Of a stretch of DNA of 55,641 bases, positions 24,814-34,117 are shown piece after piece. Where the stretch lies: NCBI GenBank assembly GCA_937934275.1, contig CALHAM010000029.1:1-55641 (forward strand), read 5' to 3'. Position 1 is the stretch's first letter, and every line of letters begins with the position of its first letter. The position numbers and the translations under genes were made by a program. The notes under the pieces were generated by a model, which ran no database searches, was not told where the DNA came from, and saw only the letters and a program-made list of their open reading frames with translations. This stretch comes from an uncultured Saprospiraceae bacterium (lineage in GTDB: Bacteria > Bacteroidota > Bacteroidia > Chitinophagales > Saprospiraceae).

Positions 24814-25320
24814 ATGAACAGAATGCTTTTTGCAGTCTTGCTGCTGCTCCTGGGCAAGGCTGATGGTTTTTCCCAAAAATTCGGCTATTTAAACTCTTCT
24901 GCTCTACTGGCCGAAGTGCCCGAAGTAAAGCAGGCAGATGCTAACTTGAGGGCCTTCCAAACGCAATTGATGAAAAGGGGTGAAGAGATGGCCAAAGAGC
25001 TTCAGGAAAAAGCAGCTCAATTGGAACGCAAAAAAGAGCAAGGGACTATCTCACCTCGCGACTACCAAGCGCAAATGTCCAAACTGGAAGAGGAGCAAGC
25101 AGCCATTGGCAAGTACGAGCAAGAAGTGTATGCTCGCTTAGCCAAAAAGCGCGAGGAGGAATACCGCCCCATTCTGGAGCGCGTCAATAAGGCCATGGAG
25201 GAAGTGGCTCGTGAGCACGGTTTTTGGCTGGTGTTCGACAGCAGCACCCAAGCCGTAGTCTATGCAGAAGAGGCGCTCGACCTAATGCCTCTGGTTAAGG
25301 CCAAACTCGGTCTCAAGTAA
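24814..25320 (+). CDS. OmpH/Skp-family periplasmic chaperone, copy 2
   Basis: 168-aa paralogue of the preceding gene. ATG 24814 (MNRMLFAVLLLLLG) is chosen over the upstream TTG at 24799, giving a normal signal peptide. The mature start KFGYLNSSALLAEVPEVKQA matches the family, followed by a charged coiled coil (about 45-115) and FWLVFDSSTQAVVYAEEALD. Likely a trimeric periplasmic chaperone like Skp. The stop shares one base with the murI start (TAATG), so the two are translationally coupled. Confidence 0.9.
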   Translation: MNRMLFAVLLLLLGKADGFSQKFGYLNSSALLAEVPEVKQADANLRAFQTQLMKRGEEMAKELQEKAAQLERKKEQGTISPRDYQAQMSKLEEEQAAIGKYEQEVYARLAKKREEEYRPILERVNKAMEEVAREHGFWLVFDSSTQAVVYAEEALDLMPLVKAKLGLK

Positions 25321-26138
25321 TGGCTGGGCCTATCGGCATTTTTGACTCTGGCTACGGAGGGCTGACGGTTTTCCGGCAAATAGAAGCCCTATTGCCGCAG
25401 TACGACTATGTGTATTTTGGAGACAACGCGCGCGCACCTTACGGCGGCCGCTCTTTTCAGACTGTGTACAAGTTCACGCTTGAATGCGTGAAACACCTCT
25501 TTGAGGTGGGCTGTCGACTGGTAATTTTAGCGTGCAATACAGCCTCTGCCAAGGCGCTGCGGAATATCCAACAGCTCGACTTGCCCCATTATGGGCCAGA
25601 CCATCGCGTGCTGGGAGTTATCCGCCCCACTACAGAAAGAGTGGGCCATCTCACGCGCAGCGGATGCGTGGGTATCTTAGCTACACCGGGCACGGTCAAG
25701 TCCGAGTCCTACGTCATCGAAATTGGCCACTTCTTTCCTCAGGTGCGCGTTTACCAACAGGCCTGTCCCATGTGGGCGCCGCTTATCGAAAACAACGAGC
25801 ACACCGGTCCTGGAGCCGACTACTTTGTGGAGCGAGACATCCGCGCCTTATTGGCCAAAGCGGAATGCATCGATACGGTTGTGCTGGGGTGTACGCACTA
25901 CCCGCTCTTATTAGACAAAATTCGGCGCTATCTGCCCGCCGACATCACCTTGATTACTCAAGGTCGCCTGGTGGCTGAGCGCTTAGCTGATTATTTGCAT
26001 CGACACGCGGAAATAGATGCCCATTGTAGTAAAAACGGTTGGCGCGTATTTTATACTACCGAAACGCCCGAAGTTTTTGATGAAAAAGCTAGCCTGTTTT
26101 ACGGAAAGCCTGTGCAGGCCTTGCATTTCGAGCTGTAA
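25320..26138 (+). CDS. murI: Glutamate racemase
   Basis: Cofactor-independent enzyme that makes D-glutamate for peptidoglycan. The two catalytic cysteines are visible: Cys72 in ILACNTASAKAL and the second in VVLGCTHYPLLL (about residue 192). The substrate-binding Asp9-Ser10 is in GIFDSGYGGL, with FGDNARAPYGGRS next. 272 aa is typical. Cytoplasmic. The start codon overlaps the stop of the second ompH gene, an arrangement that links periplasmic chaperone and wall synthesis genes. Confidence 0.95.
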   Translation: MAGPIGIFDSGYGGLTVFRQIEALLPQYDYVYFGDNARAPYGGRSFQTVYKFTLECVKHLFEVGCRLVILACNTASAKALRNIQQLDLPHYGPDHRVLGVIRPTTERVGHLTRSGCVGILATPGTVKSESYVIEIGHFFPQVRVYQQACPMWAPLIENNEHTGPGADYFVERDIRALLAKAECIDTVVLGCTHYPLLLDKIRRYLPADITLITQGRLVAERLADYLHRHAEIDAHCSKNGWRVFYTTETPEVFDEKASLFYGKPVQALHFEL

Positions 26139-26210
26139 GCCAACGGTCGACCGCGAAGTGTCGAGGGTTGCTACAGAAAATTTAACATTACTTAAAACCG
26201 GCTAGCGCCT

Positions 26211-26218
26211 TAATTTTG
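26211..26218 (+). promoter_or_regulatory. -7 element TAATTTTG for tRNA-Arg
   Basis: TAnnTTTG match 22 bases before the first base of the mature tRNA, a fitting distance for transcription starting just upstream of it. The -33 region is A/T-rich without a clean TTTG. Confidence 0.42.
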
Positions 26219-26240
26219 TTCCAAGAAGTGGCCTCTGTTT

Positions 26241-26313
26241 GGTCCCGTAGCTCAAGGGATAGAGCAACTGCCTTCTAAGCAGTCGGTTACAGGTTCGAAT
26301 CCTGTCGGGATCA
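26241..26313 (+). tRNA. tRNA-Arg (anticodon UCU)
   Basis: A 73-base cloverleaf folds fully. The acceptor stem pairs GGTCCCG with CGGGATC (one G-U), with discriminator A. The D arm is GCTC/GAGC, the anticodon stem ACTGC/GCAGT around loop CTTCTAA (anticodon TCT, reading AGA and AGG), and the T arm ACAGG/CCTGT around TTCGAAT. CCA is not encoded (the next bases are CCC). A -7-like element lies just upstream. Confidence 0.97.
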
Positions 26314-26476
26314 CCCGGTTTATCCGATGCCTTTTCAGTTAAAAAAGCACGACAAGTTATTAGACCGAACCCACGAGCCGCTTTGGGTATTTCCTGGTGC
26401 GGCTCGTGTTCTTTGTATGTGATGCCCTATTCAAAATTCGCTCCTTTACCCTAGGGTCAAAACCTCTCCTGCTGTC

Positions 26477-27529
26477 ATGTACAAGATCGACATGCATACG
26501 CACATATTGCCCGAAAAGCTGCCCGATTTTGCCCAAAAGTACGGTTATGGGGACTTCATCCACCTGGAGCACCACCGCCCAGGTTTTGCTCGCATGATGA
26601 AGGGGAGCACCTTCTTTCGCGAAATCGAAAGCAACTGCTGGGACCCCCAGGTGCGTATCGAAGAGTACTTGCGCTTCAACACACGGGTGCAAGTAGTCTG
26701 CACTGTGCCGGTTATGTTTTCTTATTGGGCTAAGCCAGCAGACTGCTTGGATCTGTCCCGCTTCCTCAACGACCATTTGGCCGCCCTTGCCGCAGAATAT
26801 CCAGAGCATTATATCCCGCTAGGCACCCTTCCGATGCAGGATGCCGACATCGCCATTCAAGAACTCCAGCGCCTAAAAGCCATGGGCTTTCCCGGCATCC
26901 AGATCGGTTCCAACATCAATCAGCGCAATCTCAGCGAGCCAGAGTTCTTCCCTATCTTCGAAGCTTGCGAAGCCCTTAACATGGCTATCCTCGTACACCC
27001 GTGGGAAATGATGGGGCAAGAGTATATGACCAAATATTGGCTGCCCTGGCTCGTAGGAATGCCTGCCGAAACCTGTCGCGCCATTTGCTCGCTCATTTTT
27101 GGCGGCGTCATGGAGCGCCTACCCAACCTGCGCTTTTGCTTTGCTCATGCGGGTGGCTCATTTATTCCAACCATTGGGCGCATTCAACATGGTTTTGAGT
27201 GCCGACCCGATTTGGTGGCCGTAGACAACCCAAAGCCGCCGCGCCATTACCTGGGCAAATTCTGGGTGGACTCGGCCACCCACGATGCTCAGCTGCTGCG
27301 CTACGTGCTCGAGGTGATCGGAGAGGATAAGGTGTGCTTAGGCACCGACTACCCCTTTCCCCTTGGAGACTTAGAAATCGGCGCCTTCATTGAAGGCATG
27401 GAACTACCGCCGCAAACCCTGGAAAAAATCTTTTATCGAAACACCCTGCAGTGGTTATACGGAGACGACCGCACCCATCCTGGTGCCCTTAGCACTGAGG
27501 CAGACTCAAAACTTCGCGCAAGGCCTTGA
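26477..27529 (+). CDS. ACMSD-like amidohydrolase (2-amino-3-carboxymuconate-6-semialdehyde decarboxylase)
   Basis: Metal-dependent TIM-barrel enzyme of the amidohydrolase_2 family, 350 aa. Visible ligands: His7 and His9 in DMHTHILPE, a His in ILVHPWEMMG, a His in FAHAGGSFIP and an Asp in LGTDYPFPLG. The WEMMG segment and length fit ACMSD of the kynurenine route, which diverts the intermediate away from quinolinate/NAD synthesis. No other kynurenine genes (kynU, kmo, haao) are adjacent. Other decarboxylases of the same family (such as gamma-resorcylate decarboxylase) remain possible. Confidence 0.87.
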   Translation: MYKIDMHTHILPEKLPDFAQKYGYGDFIHLEHHRPGFARMMKGSTFFREIESNCWDPQVRIEEYLRFNTRVQVVCTVPVMFSYWAKPADCLDLSRFLNDHLAALAAEYPEHYIPLGTLPMQDADIAIQELQRLKAMGFPGIQIGSNINQRNLSEPEFFPIFEACEALNMAILVHPWEMMGQEYMTKYWLPWLVGMPAETCRAICSLIFGGVMERLPNLRFCFAHAGGSFIPTIGRIQHGFECRPDLVAVDNPKPPRHYLGKFWVDSATHDAQLLRYVLEVIGEDKVCLGTDYPFPLGDLEIGAFIEGMELPPQTLEKIFYRNTLQWLYGDDRTHPGALSTEADSKLRARP

Positions 27530-27688
27530 GGCTCGGGCGATGCCCAAAAAGCATCCTTGGTCGACCTTCTTTACAAGACAGCACTTCTGCAGAATGTTTC
27601 CTCATAAGAAAGAGAATGCAGCCCGTTTTTTGACAAAAAGTCTGCCTTTTTAAGGCGTATTTGTACTCCTTTTTTCGAACTTCGCCTC

Positions 27689-29251
27689 ATGCTTGTCAAA
27701 ACCTTTGCAGCGGCAGTTCGTGGAGTGGATGCGCAGACCATTACCATTGAGGTAAACACTGGCGGTGCGTTAGGCACTACCGCCGACAAGCCGGGCTATT
27801 TCATCGTGGGTTTACCCGACAATGCCGTGCGGGAGGGTCAGCAACGCATGGAGGCGGCTCTGAAAAACTCTGGGCTGCGGCTGCCGCGCTATAAGACCAT
27901 CATCAACTTAGCGCCGGCCGACGTGCGCAAGGAGGGGTCTGCCTTCGACTTACCCATTACCATTGGAATGTTGGCAGCGAGCGGGGTCATTCCGCCAGAC
28001 CATTTAGAGCAGTTTTTCATTATGGGAGAGCTTTCGTTAGATGGCTCTCTACGCCCGATTAAAGGCGCACTGCCCATCGCTATTCAGGCATATCGAGAGA
28101 AGTTTCGGGGGTTTATCCTGCCCAAAGTAAACGCACGCGAGGCCGCTATCGTGGCCGACTTAGAGGTGTATGGTGTAGAAACGCTCAACCAAGCCATCGA
28201 TGTGCTCTCAGGTGCTGGGCAGGAGCATTTGGTCAAAGTCAATGCTCGCCAGGAGTTTTCCGCCAACTTGAACAACTATGACGTGGATTTTTCCGATGTA
28301 CGCGGACAGGAGAACATCAAGCGCGCTTTAGAACTGGCGGCAGCGGGTGGGCATAATGTCATTCTCATCGGACCACCCGGAGCAGGCAAAACGATGCTGG
28401 CGCGCCGCCTGCCTACCATTCTTCCGCCGCTAACGCTGCACGAAGCCCTGGAAACAACCAAAATCCACTCTGTAGCCGGTATCCTTTCGGGCCATTCGGC
28501 CCTCGTAACCACACGCCCCTTTCGCGCCCCTCACCACACCATTAGCGATGTGGCACTGGTGGGCGGAGGCTCCGACCCAATGCCAGGAGAAATCAGTATT
28601 GCTCACAATGGCGTACTCTTCTTAGATGAACTGCCCGAGTTTAAACGCACCGTACTAGAGGTGCTGCGCCAACCCATGGAGGAACGGCGGGTAACCATTA
28701 GCCGAGCCAAAGTATCGGTGGACTATCCAGCCAGTTTTATCTTAGTAGCCAGCATGAACCCTTGCCCATGCGGCTACTACAATCACCCAGAAAAAGAGTG
28801 CGTGTGTGCACCGGGAGTCGTCAAGCGATATGTATCTAAAATTTCGGGTCCATTGCTGGATCGCATCGATTTACACGTGGAAGTAACTCCTGTATCGTAC
28901 GACGAACTGACGTCGGCAGAGCGACCGCGCATCAGCAGTGCCGATATCCGCGAGCGAGTGCTCCGAGCGCGCGTCATTCAGGCCGAGCGCTTCAAGAACA
29001 CACCCAACATTTATTGCAATGCCCAAATGCCGAGTCGCATGGTCCGCGAAGTGTGTGCCCTCGATACGGAAGGCATTCAACTGCTCAAAACAGCTATGGA
29101 ACGCCTGCAATTGAGCGCCCGCGCTTACGACCGTATCCTAAAAGTGGCACGTACTGCCGCTGACTTGAGCGGCAGCCCAACGATTCGCTTGGAAGATCTC
29201 TCCGAAGCCATCCACTATCGCAGCCTCGACCGCGAAGGTTGGGCCGGCTGA
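27689..29251 (+). CDS. comM: YifB/ComM-family Mg-chelatase-like AAA+ ATPase
   Basis: 520-aa AAA+ protein. The N-terminal ChlI-like domain (residues 1-about 190) is followed by the ATPase core with Walker A GPPGAGKT (about 228-235), Walker B VLFLDELPEF and arginine-finger region LDRIDLHVEV. A Cys cluster (NPCPCGYYNHPEKECVC) and a C-terminal lid domain (LSARAYDRILKVARTAADL) complete the ComM plan. ComM is a hexameric helicase promoting branch migration of integrated donor DNA in natural transformation; in non-competent bacteria the role is open. No other competence gene is nearby. Confidence 0.93.
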   Translation: MLVKTFAAAVRGVDAQTITIEVNTGGALGTTADKPGYFIVGLPDNAVREGQQRMEAALKNSGLRLPRYKTIINLAPADVRKEGSAFDLPITIGMLAASGVIPPDHLEQFFIMGELSLDGSLRPIKGALPIAIQAYREKFRGFILPKVNAREAAIVADLEVYGVETLNQAIDVLSGAGQEHLVKVNARQEFSANLNNYDVDFSDVRGQENIKRALELAAAGGHNVILIGPPGAGKTMLARRLPTILPPLTLHEALETTKIHSVAGILSGHSALVTTRPFRAPHHTISDVALVGGGSDPMPGEISIAHNGVLFLDELPEFKRTVLEVLRQPMEERRVTISRAKVSVDYPASFILVASMNPCPCGYYNHPEKECVCAPGVVKRYVSKISGPLLDRIDLHVEVTPVSYDELTSAERPRISSADIRERVLRARVIQAERFKNTPNIYCNAQMPSRMVREVCALDTEGIQLLKTAMERLQLSARAYDRILKVARTAADLSGSPTIRLEDLSEAIHYRSLDREGWAG

Positions 29252-29276
29252 ACAACGCAACTTCCTTTTCTTATTC

Positions 29277-30230
29277 TTATTTCTTCAGACCGATTTCGCG
29301 CAAGCGCTCGTCCAGGTACTCTCCAGCCGTGATGGGCGCATAGTGAAGCGGATTTTCGGGAGTTACGCATGAGGGTAGGCAATCGAGCCGCATCGAACCG
29401 ATGGGATGCAGGAAAAATGGGATGCTTAAACGCGGCAGATGCCACTCCTCTCGCGGCGGATTGACGACGCGGTGAGTGGTGCTCCTTAGGCAATTGTTCG
29501 TGAGGCGTTGAAGCATGTCGCCGACGTTGATGACGATCTCGTCGTCTTCGGGCAAAATAGGCACCCACTCGCCGCGAGAGTTGAGCAATTGCAACCCTCC
29601 TGCACTCGCCCCTACCAGTAAAGTGATGAGGTTGATGTCTTCGTGTTGCTCCGCACGAATGGAATTGGCCGGCTCCTGAGTAATGGGCGGATAGTGGATG
29701 GCGCGCAAAATGGAATTGCCGTGAGTGATGTACGGTTCAAAGTATTTTTCAGATAGGTTGAGGTGGATAGCTATGGCTTCCAACAGCTTAGCGCCCACCT
29801 CTTCGAATGCCCGGTAAAGCTCGCGGCCCAATTGATGGAATTCGGGCACTTCAGCTACTTCTACATTAGGAGGATATTCTGCTCGCAAAGGGTGCCCTTC
29901 CGGAACTTCCTGTCCAATCTGGAAGAACTCCTTCAGGTCGGGGGCCTTTGAATGCTTAGCGTGTTCCTTTCCAAAAGACGTGTAGCCGCGCTGTCCGGCC
30001 AAACCGGGTATCTCGTACTTGCGCTTTACTGCTTCAGGCAAAGCGAAAAATGCTTTTGAAGCCGCATAAAAGTCATCTACTAGCGATTTGGGTATGCCGT
30101 GATTGACCACAGCAACAAAGCCCACCTCGCGAAAGGCATCGCCTAATGCCGCTACAAATGCTTGGCGCTCAGCGCTTGTACCGCGCACGTAGGCGGATAG
30201 GTCTACTGTAGGAATACCTTTTTCGCTCAT
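29277..30230 (-). CDS. Fe(II)/2-oxoglutarate-dependent oxygenase, isopenicillin N synthase family
   Basis: 317-aa cytoplasmic oxygenase. The N-terminal DIOX_N part (IPTVDLSAYVRG, FREVGFVAVVNHGIP) is followed by the jelly-roll core with Fe ligands His-x-Asp in EQHEDINLITLL (around residue 195) and a distal His in STTHRVVNPP (around 252). The Arg-x-Ser oxoglutarate-binding motif is RLSIPFF. The family includes plant-hormone, flavonoid and antibiotic enzymes; the bacterial substrate cannot be named. It converges on comM with 25 bases between stops. Confidence 0.9.
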   Translation of the reverse strand: MSEKGIPTVDLSAYVRGTSAERQAFVAALGDAFREVGFVAVVNHGIPKSLVDDFYAASKAFFALPEAVKRKYEIPGLAGQRGYTSFGKEHAKHSKAPDLKEFFQIGQEVPEGHPLRAEYPPNVEVAEVPEFHQLGRELYRAFEEVGAKLLEAIAIHLNLSEKYFEPYITHGNSILRAIHYPPITQEPANSIRAEQHEDINLITLLVGASAGGLQLLNSRGEWVPILPEDDEIVINVGDMLQRLTNNCLRSTTHRVVNPPREEWHLPRLSIPFFLHPIGSMRLDCLPSCVTPENPLHYAPITAGEYLDERLREIGLKK

Positions 30231-30239
30231 GGTTTTATT

Positions 30240-30293
30240 TAAAAAAATAAGAGCCTAGCGAGTTCCTTTCTCTAAGTTGCCTCGCAAGGCTCT
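30240..30293 (-). terminator. Rho-independent terminator of the lipoprotein gene
   Basis: On the minus strand a 12-bp stem with one mismatch, made of complements of 30251-30262 and 30281-30292 (plus strand: gagcctagcgag and ctcgcaaggctc), has an 18-base loop. A U-rich tract follows, from the A-run at 30241-30247. It sits directly after the stop at 30303 and before the oxygenase gene. Confidence 0.65.
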
Positions 30294-30302
30294 CTTCGTC
30301 CG

Positions 30303-31073
30303 TTACTTCAATTTAATAACCGTCGCCACAGAGGGCTTTTTCTTTTGCTGCTCCTCATCTAAGGGCTTGAGTAAAATAGTAACGCTCTGCCCGTCACTGG
30401 ACAATTCAGAGAGAGGGTTAGACGATTTTTTTATTCGAGCGTCCGGGAAGCGATAGACTTGCTTATACGTCATGCTAGAGAAGAAGGCCTTGACCATATC
30501 CGCGTTACCTTCTTCGTCTTCCTCTTCGACTTCGGTAAGGGTCTTTTTAAATTGCTCGCCGATATCGGCCGCATTCAAACGCTCAAAATTTCCGCTTTTG
30601 AAGCGAAATGCCTCTTCCACTTTGCTGTCGTACTTTTCACGATTGATAATCCGAATGGCTTTGTTGAGCACCTCTATGTTGGCGAAATCGAACGAATAGC
30701 CAAACAGATAAGTCGAGGTATCGTTAATTTCCCGAACGTTAGATAATCCCGCAATGCCGCGCAGCGAATTGGCAACGGAGCTGAGTTCTGTTCCCATCTG
30801 AAGCATTGAATTGTCTTCGGTAGTCTCTTGCGCGTCTTCTTCATTGGCTTCTTCGGGTTGATCGCTAGACTTTTCTTCGTCGGTTTGTTCACCCATACTT
30901 TTTAGGGCATCCATCATCGATTTCACTTCGCTCATGTCTATGGTCATCGTGTATGATCCAGAGCCATCTTTTTTAACCGTTATCTCTTCCACGATGTGCA
31001 GGCAGCTGGTAAACAGCAGGGAGACTACTCCGAGGGTCAACCACCCGAGCAGTCGTTTGGTTAGCTTCTTCAT
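30303..31073 (-). CDS. Uncharacterised lipoprotein
   Basis: 256 aa. A lipoprotein signal ends in the lipobox FTSC (Cys24). The mature part starts with a strand-like segment (HIVEEITVKKDGSGSYTMTI), then a strongly acidic low-complexity stretch (about residues 62-90, rich in Glu/Asp/Gln), then an alpha/beta region and a C-terminal tail QQKKKPSVATVIKLK. The opening resembles Bacteroidota lipoproteins with a DGSG strand-turn motif of unknown function; I do not recognise a named family. Followed by a good terminator; the sortilin-like gene ends 46 bases upstream on the same strand. Confidence 0.82.
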   Translation of the reverse strand: MKKLTKRLLGWLTLGVVSLLFTSCLHIVEEITVKKDGSGSYTMTIDMSEVKSMMDALKSMGEQTDEEKSSDQPEEANEEDAQETTEDNSMLQMGTELSSVANSLRGIAGLSNVREINDTSTYLFGYSFDFANIEVLNKAIRIINREKYDSKVEEAFRFKSGNFERLNAADIGEQFKKTLTEVEEEDEEGNADMVKAFFSSMTYKQVYRFPDARIKKSSNPLSELSSDGQSVTILLKPLDEEQQKKKPSVATVIKLK

Positions 31074-31119
31074 TGTAATAAGAATGATTTTTGAATGTTG
31101 AATGTTAGCCTAACTTTTT

Positions 31120-34008
31120 TCACTCGACAACAAAGGTAGTGGTTGTCGATTTTCCTTCCTTTTGCATTTCCAATAAGTAACTACCTTTTTGCAAATAAAA
31201 CTTTCCCGTGTCGGCCTTGACCAGCTCGAGCGTCTTTTTAGGGTCTTTTTGAGCGTCTTGCAGGGCTTTTTGATAGCGTTTTACAGCAGTTTCTTGAACG
31301 TCTAAGGTATAGGAAAAGGTATTTAGCCCTGTTTTACAATCGATCTGCCCGCTGTTGAGCAAAATACCGTCTTTGGTTTTGACGCTCCACGAGGCTTTCC
31401 CCGGAGCAGAAGCGAAGAAGGAAACGCTCAGCTGAGGGTCTTTAAGCTCGCTCCAAGGTTGTTTTTTGCCCCAGTTTTCGCTGTATTTGACTTTGGGCGG
31501 TTCGAAGACGTAAATGGGAGACACCAATACTTGAGGGGTAAGCTGTTGAATAGGCGCAATATTAACGCGGTAAAGCGAACGACCGTGTGTACCGAGGATG
31601 AGTTCGCGAGCGTGCTTTTGAATAGCCATATCGTGCACAGGTACTGTAGGAAAGTCTTGACAGAGCACATGGAAAGTTTTACCCTTATCTAACGATACAT
31701 AAGCGCCTGCATCGGTGCCGACATAAATAACGTTGGGATTTTCGGGGTCTTCTCGAACAACGTTGATGGGCTCGAGCGGTAAATCTGTGCCGATACGCTC
31801 CCAAGTGGCGCCATAGTCTTCCGAAGCATAGAGGTAGGGGGTGAAGTCGTCCCATCGGTAACCGTTGAGGCTGGCATAAACACGGCTTTTTTGATGCGCT
31901 GAGGCAATGACGCGCGATACCCACAGGAGAGGGGGTAGGGAGTCTGAAATGCGCGTCCAGGTTTCACCGCCATCGCGGGTAACGTGGATCAAGCCGTCGT
32001 CGGAGCCGGTGTAGAGGAGGCCGAATTTGAGCGGGCTTTCGCTAACGGTGGTGATCGTTCCGTAGGGCACATTGCCTGAGCGACCGCCTAAGGTTAGATC
32101 ATCGGAAATGGCTTCCCAATCGTCGCCGCGGTTGAAAGACCGATACAGCCGGTGGGCGCCCAGATAGAGGACATCGGGTAAATGGGAGCTTAGGTGAATG
32201 GGCGTTTGCCAGTTGAAACGCAGCGGACGCTCGCCTAATTCGTGCCTAGGCGTGATGGCCTTGCGCTTGTTACTCTTTTGTTCGATGCGGAAGTAGTTGC
32301 CAAACTGAAAACCGGCGTAAACGATGTCGTTGGTGCGAGGGTCAACCGCTACCTGCATGCCGTCGCCACCCAACAGGCTTTGGTAGGGATACTGGCCAGT
32401 CTGATGCCAGCTGCTGGAAGCTTGATAAGTGGAAGGACCTACCCACACGCCGTTATCTTGCGTGCCGCCATAAACGCGATAAGGCTGGGCATCGTCAACC
32501 GCTACGGCGTAGAACTGCCCCACTGGGGGTTGGTTGCACTTAACCCAAGAGTCGCCGTCGTCCCAGGAAATGTTTAGACCGCCATCATTGCCATTGACTA
32601 AATGCCCTGGCCGATTAGGGTTGACCCAAAGCGCATGGTGGTCCACGTGGACATTGTCGCCGTTGATGCTGCTCCAGGTCTGGCCACCGTCGCGGCTGCG
32701 AACGATATAGAACCCCAGCAAGTAGACTTTGTCGGCATCGTTAGGTTGGCAACGAATGTTGGAAAAATAGTAGCCGTAGGTGAAGTTCATCTGCTCCAAC
32801 GGCTCTGAATGGGTTCGACTCCAAGTTCGACCGCCGTCGTCGCTCCGATAGACCTCAGCTCCGATATAGTCCACTTCGAAGAGTTGAGCATTGGCGTCTT
32901 CTACATACTCGACAAGGGTTTGCGGAGTAATCTTACCACTCTGAATTAAATCCTTGATATTCTTTGGATTGTACTTTTCCGGGAAGCGGTTTGCCTTTAG
33001 GAAGTTCTCGATTTGCTCCTCTGGGAGTTTGAGAAAAGCTGCGGCCTTCATAGTGCGCAGGGCGTCTTTAGTTAGGGCGTCAGAGGCAGGCTTATCCTTT
33101 TTGGGCTTTGGATTTTGGTTGTCTACACAGGCATAGAGCACGGTTTTTCCGTCTTTGATGCCGGCATCTAAGCCGATACGCCCTATGTTTGGGCCAGTGG
33201 GAAAGCCGCTGTTTGGGGTGGTCAGTCGGCCCCAGGTAGCGCCGCCATCGGAACTTTTCCAGATGGCCGAGCCTTCGCCGGCACCGCTAAAGTTCCAGGC
33301 TCGTCGTTCGCGTTGCCAAGTAGCGGCATAAACGACGTTCGGATTCTGAGGGTCTAGGCACAGGTCTATCGCTCCGGTATTTTCATCAACAAAGAGCGTT
33401 CTCTGCCAGGTTTGACCGCCGTCGGTGCTGCGGTAAACGCCGCGTTCCGGATTGGGCGAGTACAAATGCCCCAGCACAGCTACCCAAATAACTTGTGGAT
33501 CTCTAGGATGTAGCACAATGCGCCCGATATGGTGGCTTTCGGGCAAGCCGCGCCATTCCCAGGTCTTGCCGTTATCGGCACTGCGGTAAATGCCCGTACC
33601 TGCATAGGAGGAGCGGCTGCTGTTGTTTTCTCCAGTACCGACCCAGATAACTCGGCGCTTCCAATCCACCGCAATATCACCGATGGTCATGGCGGCTTCC
33701 TGGTCGAAGATGGGCCTAAAAGTCGTACCGTTGTTGGTAGAGTGCCAAAGGCCGCCTGAGGCATAGGCGACGTATAGCTCTGTGGGATCGTCGGGATTGA
33801 CCTCCACATCGGTTACGCGGCAAGAAAACACTGATGGGCCTATGCTAATGGCTTTCACGCTGCTTAGGAGCGTGTTCTCCTTCATGGAGCGATGCCGTTC
33901 AAAGCCTCGCAGTCGCTCTTCTGCAGGGGTTGGCGTTTGAGCTAAGAGTGGTGTGATGAAGACAAAAAGCGCAACACGAACCGAGAACTGCGTCCAAGCT
34001 TTTCTCAT
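31120..34008 (-). CDS. Sortilin/VPS10-type BNR-repeat beta-propeller protein, secreted
   Basis: 962 aa from ATG 34008, chosen because it opens a signal peptide (VRVALFVFITPLLAQTP); two further in-frame ATG lie just upstream (34047, 34032). At least eight BNR/Asp-box turns (SADNGKTW, STDGGQTW, SSDGGATW, SDDGGRTW, SRDGGQTW, TRDGGETW, SEDYGATW, SLDKGKTF) mark one or two propellers, as in the VPS10/sortilin and xyloglucanase-like families. A helical insert (around 290-380, with ALRTMKAAAFLKLPEEQI) interrupts the first propeller. The C-terminal 150 residues look strand-rich and end TTTTFVVE; no typical T9SS tail is evident. Substrate unknown. Confidence 0.85.
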   Translation of the reverse strand: MRKAWTQFSVRVALFVFITPLLAQTPTPAEERLRGFERHRSMKENTLLSSVKAISIGPSVFSCRVTDVEVNPDDPTELYVAYASGGLWHSTNNGTTFRPIFDQEAAMTIGDIAVDWKRRVIWVGTGENNSSRSSYAGTGIYRSADNGKTWEWRGLPESHHIGRIVLHPRDPQVIWVAVLGHLYSPNPERGVYRSTDGGQTWQRTLFVDENTGAIDLCLDPQNPNVVYAATWQRERRAWNFSGAGEGSAIWKSSDGGATWGRLTTPNSGFPTGPNIGRIGLDAGIKDGKTVLYACVDNQNPKPKKDKPASDALTKDALRTMKAAAFLKLPEEQIENFLKANRFPEKYNPKNIKDLIQSGKITPQTLVEYVEDANAQLFEVDYIGAEVYRSDDGGRTWSRTHSEPLEQMNFTYGYYFSNIRCQPNDADKVYLLGFYIVRSRDGGQTWSSINGDNVHVDHHALWVNPNRPGHLVNGNDGGLNISWDDGDSWVKCNQPPVGQFYAVAVDDAQPYRVYGGTQDNGVWVGPSTYQASSSWHQTGQYPYQSLLGGDGMQVAVDPRTNDIVYAGFQFGNYFRIEQKSNKRKAITPRHELGERPLRFNWQTPIHLSSHLPDVLYLGAHRLYRSFNRGDDWEAISDDLTLGGRSGNVPYGTITTVSESPLKFGLLYTGSDDGLIHVTRDGGETWTRISDSLPPLLWVSRVIASAHQKSRVYASLNGYRWDDFTPYLYASEDYGATWERIGTDLPLEPINVVREDPENPNVIYVGTDAGAYVSLDKGKTFHVLCQDFPTVPVHDMAIQKHARELILGTHGRSLYRVNIAPIQQLTPQVLVSPIYVFEPPKVKYSENWGKKQPWSELKDPQLSVSFFASAPGKASWSVKTKDGILLNSGQIDCKTGLNTFSYTLDVQETAVKRYQKALQDAQKDPKKTLELVKADTGKFYLQKGSYLLEMQKEGKSTTTTFVVE

Positions 34009-34117
34009 CGTTGTTGTAGTTGATGCTTGCATGGTATTTTTTGGCAAACTAAATTATTCGGCGAAGATAAAGCAAGGAAGACCAGTGCCTAAGCGTCGTT
34101 TTTCGCATGCTCTCCCT

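Noticed and set aside
32639-32654. parS-like sequence around ccacgtgg in the sortilin-like gene
   Set aside because: The central palindrome is present, but the outer arms mismatch the consensus at four positions; it encodes part of the protein and is likely chance. The CACGTG at 28872 and 40219 also lack arms.
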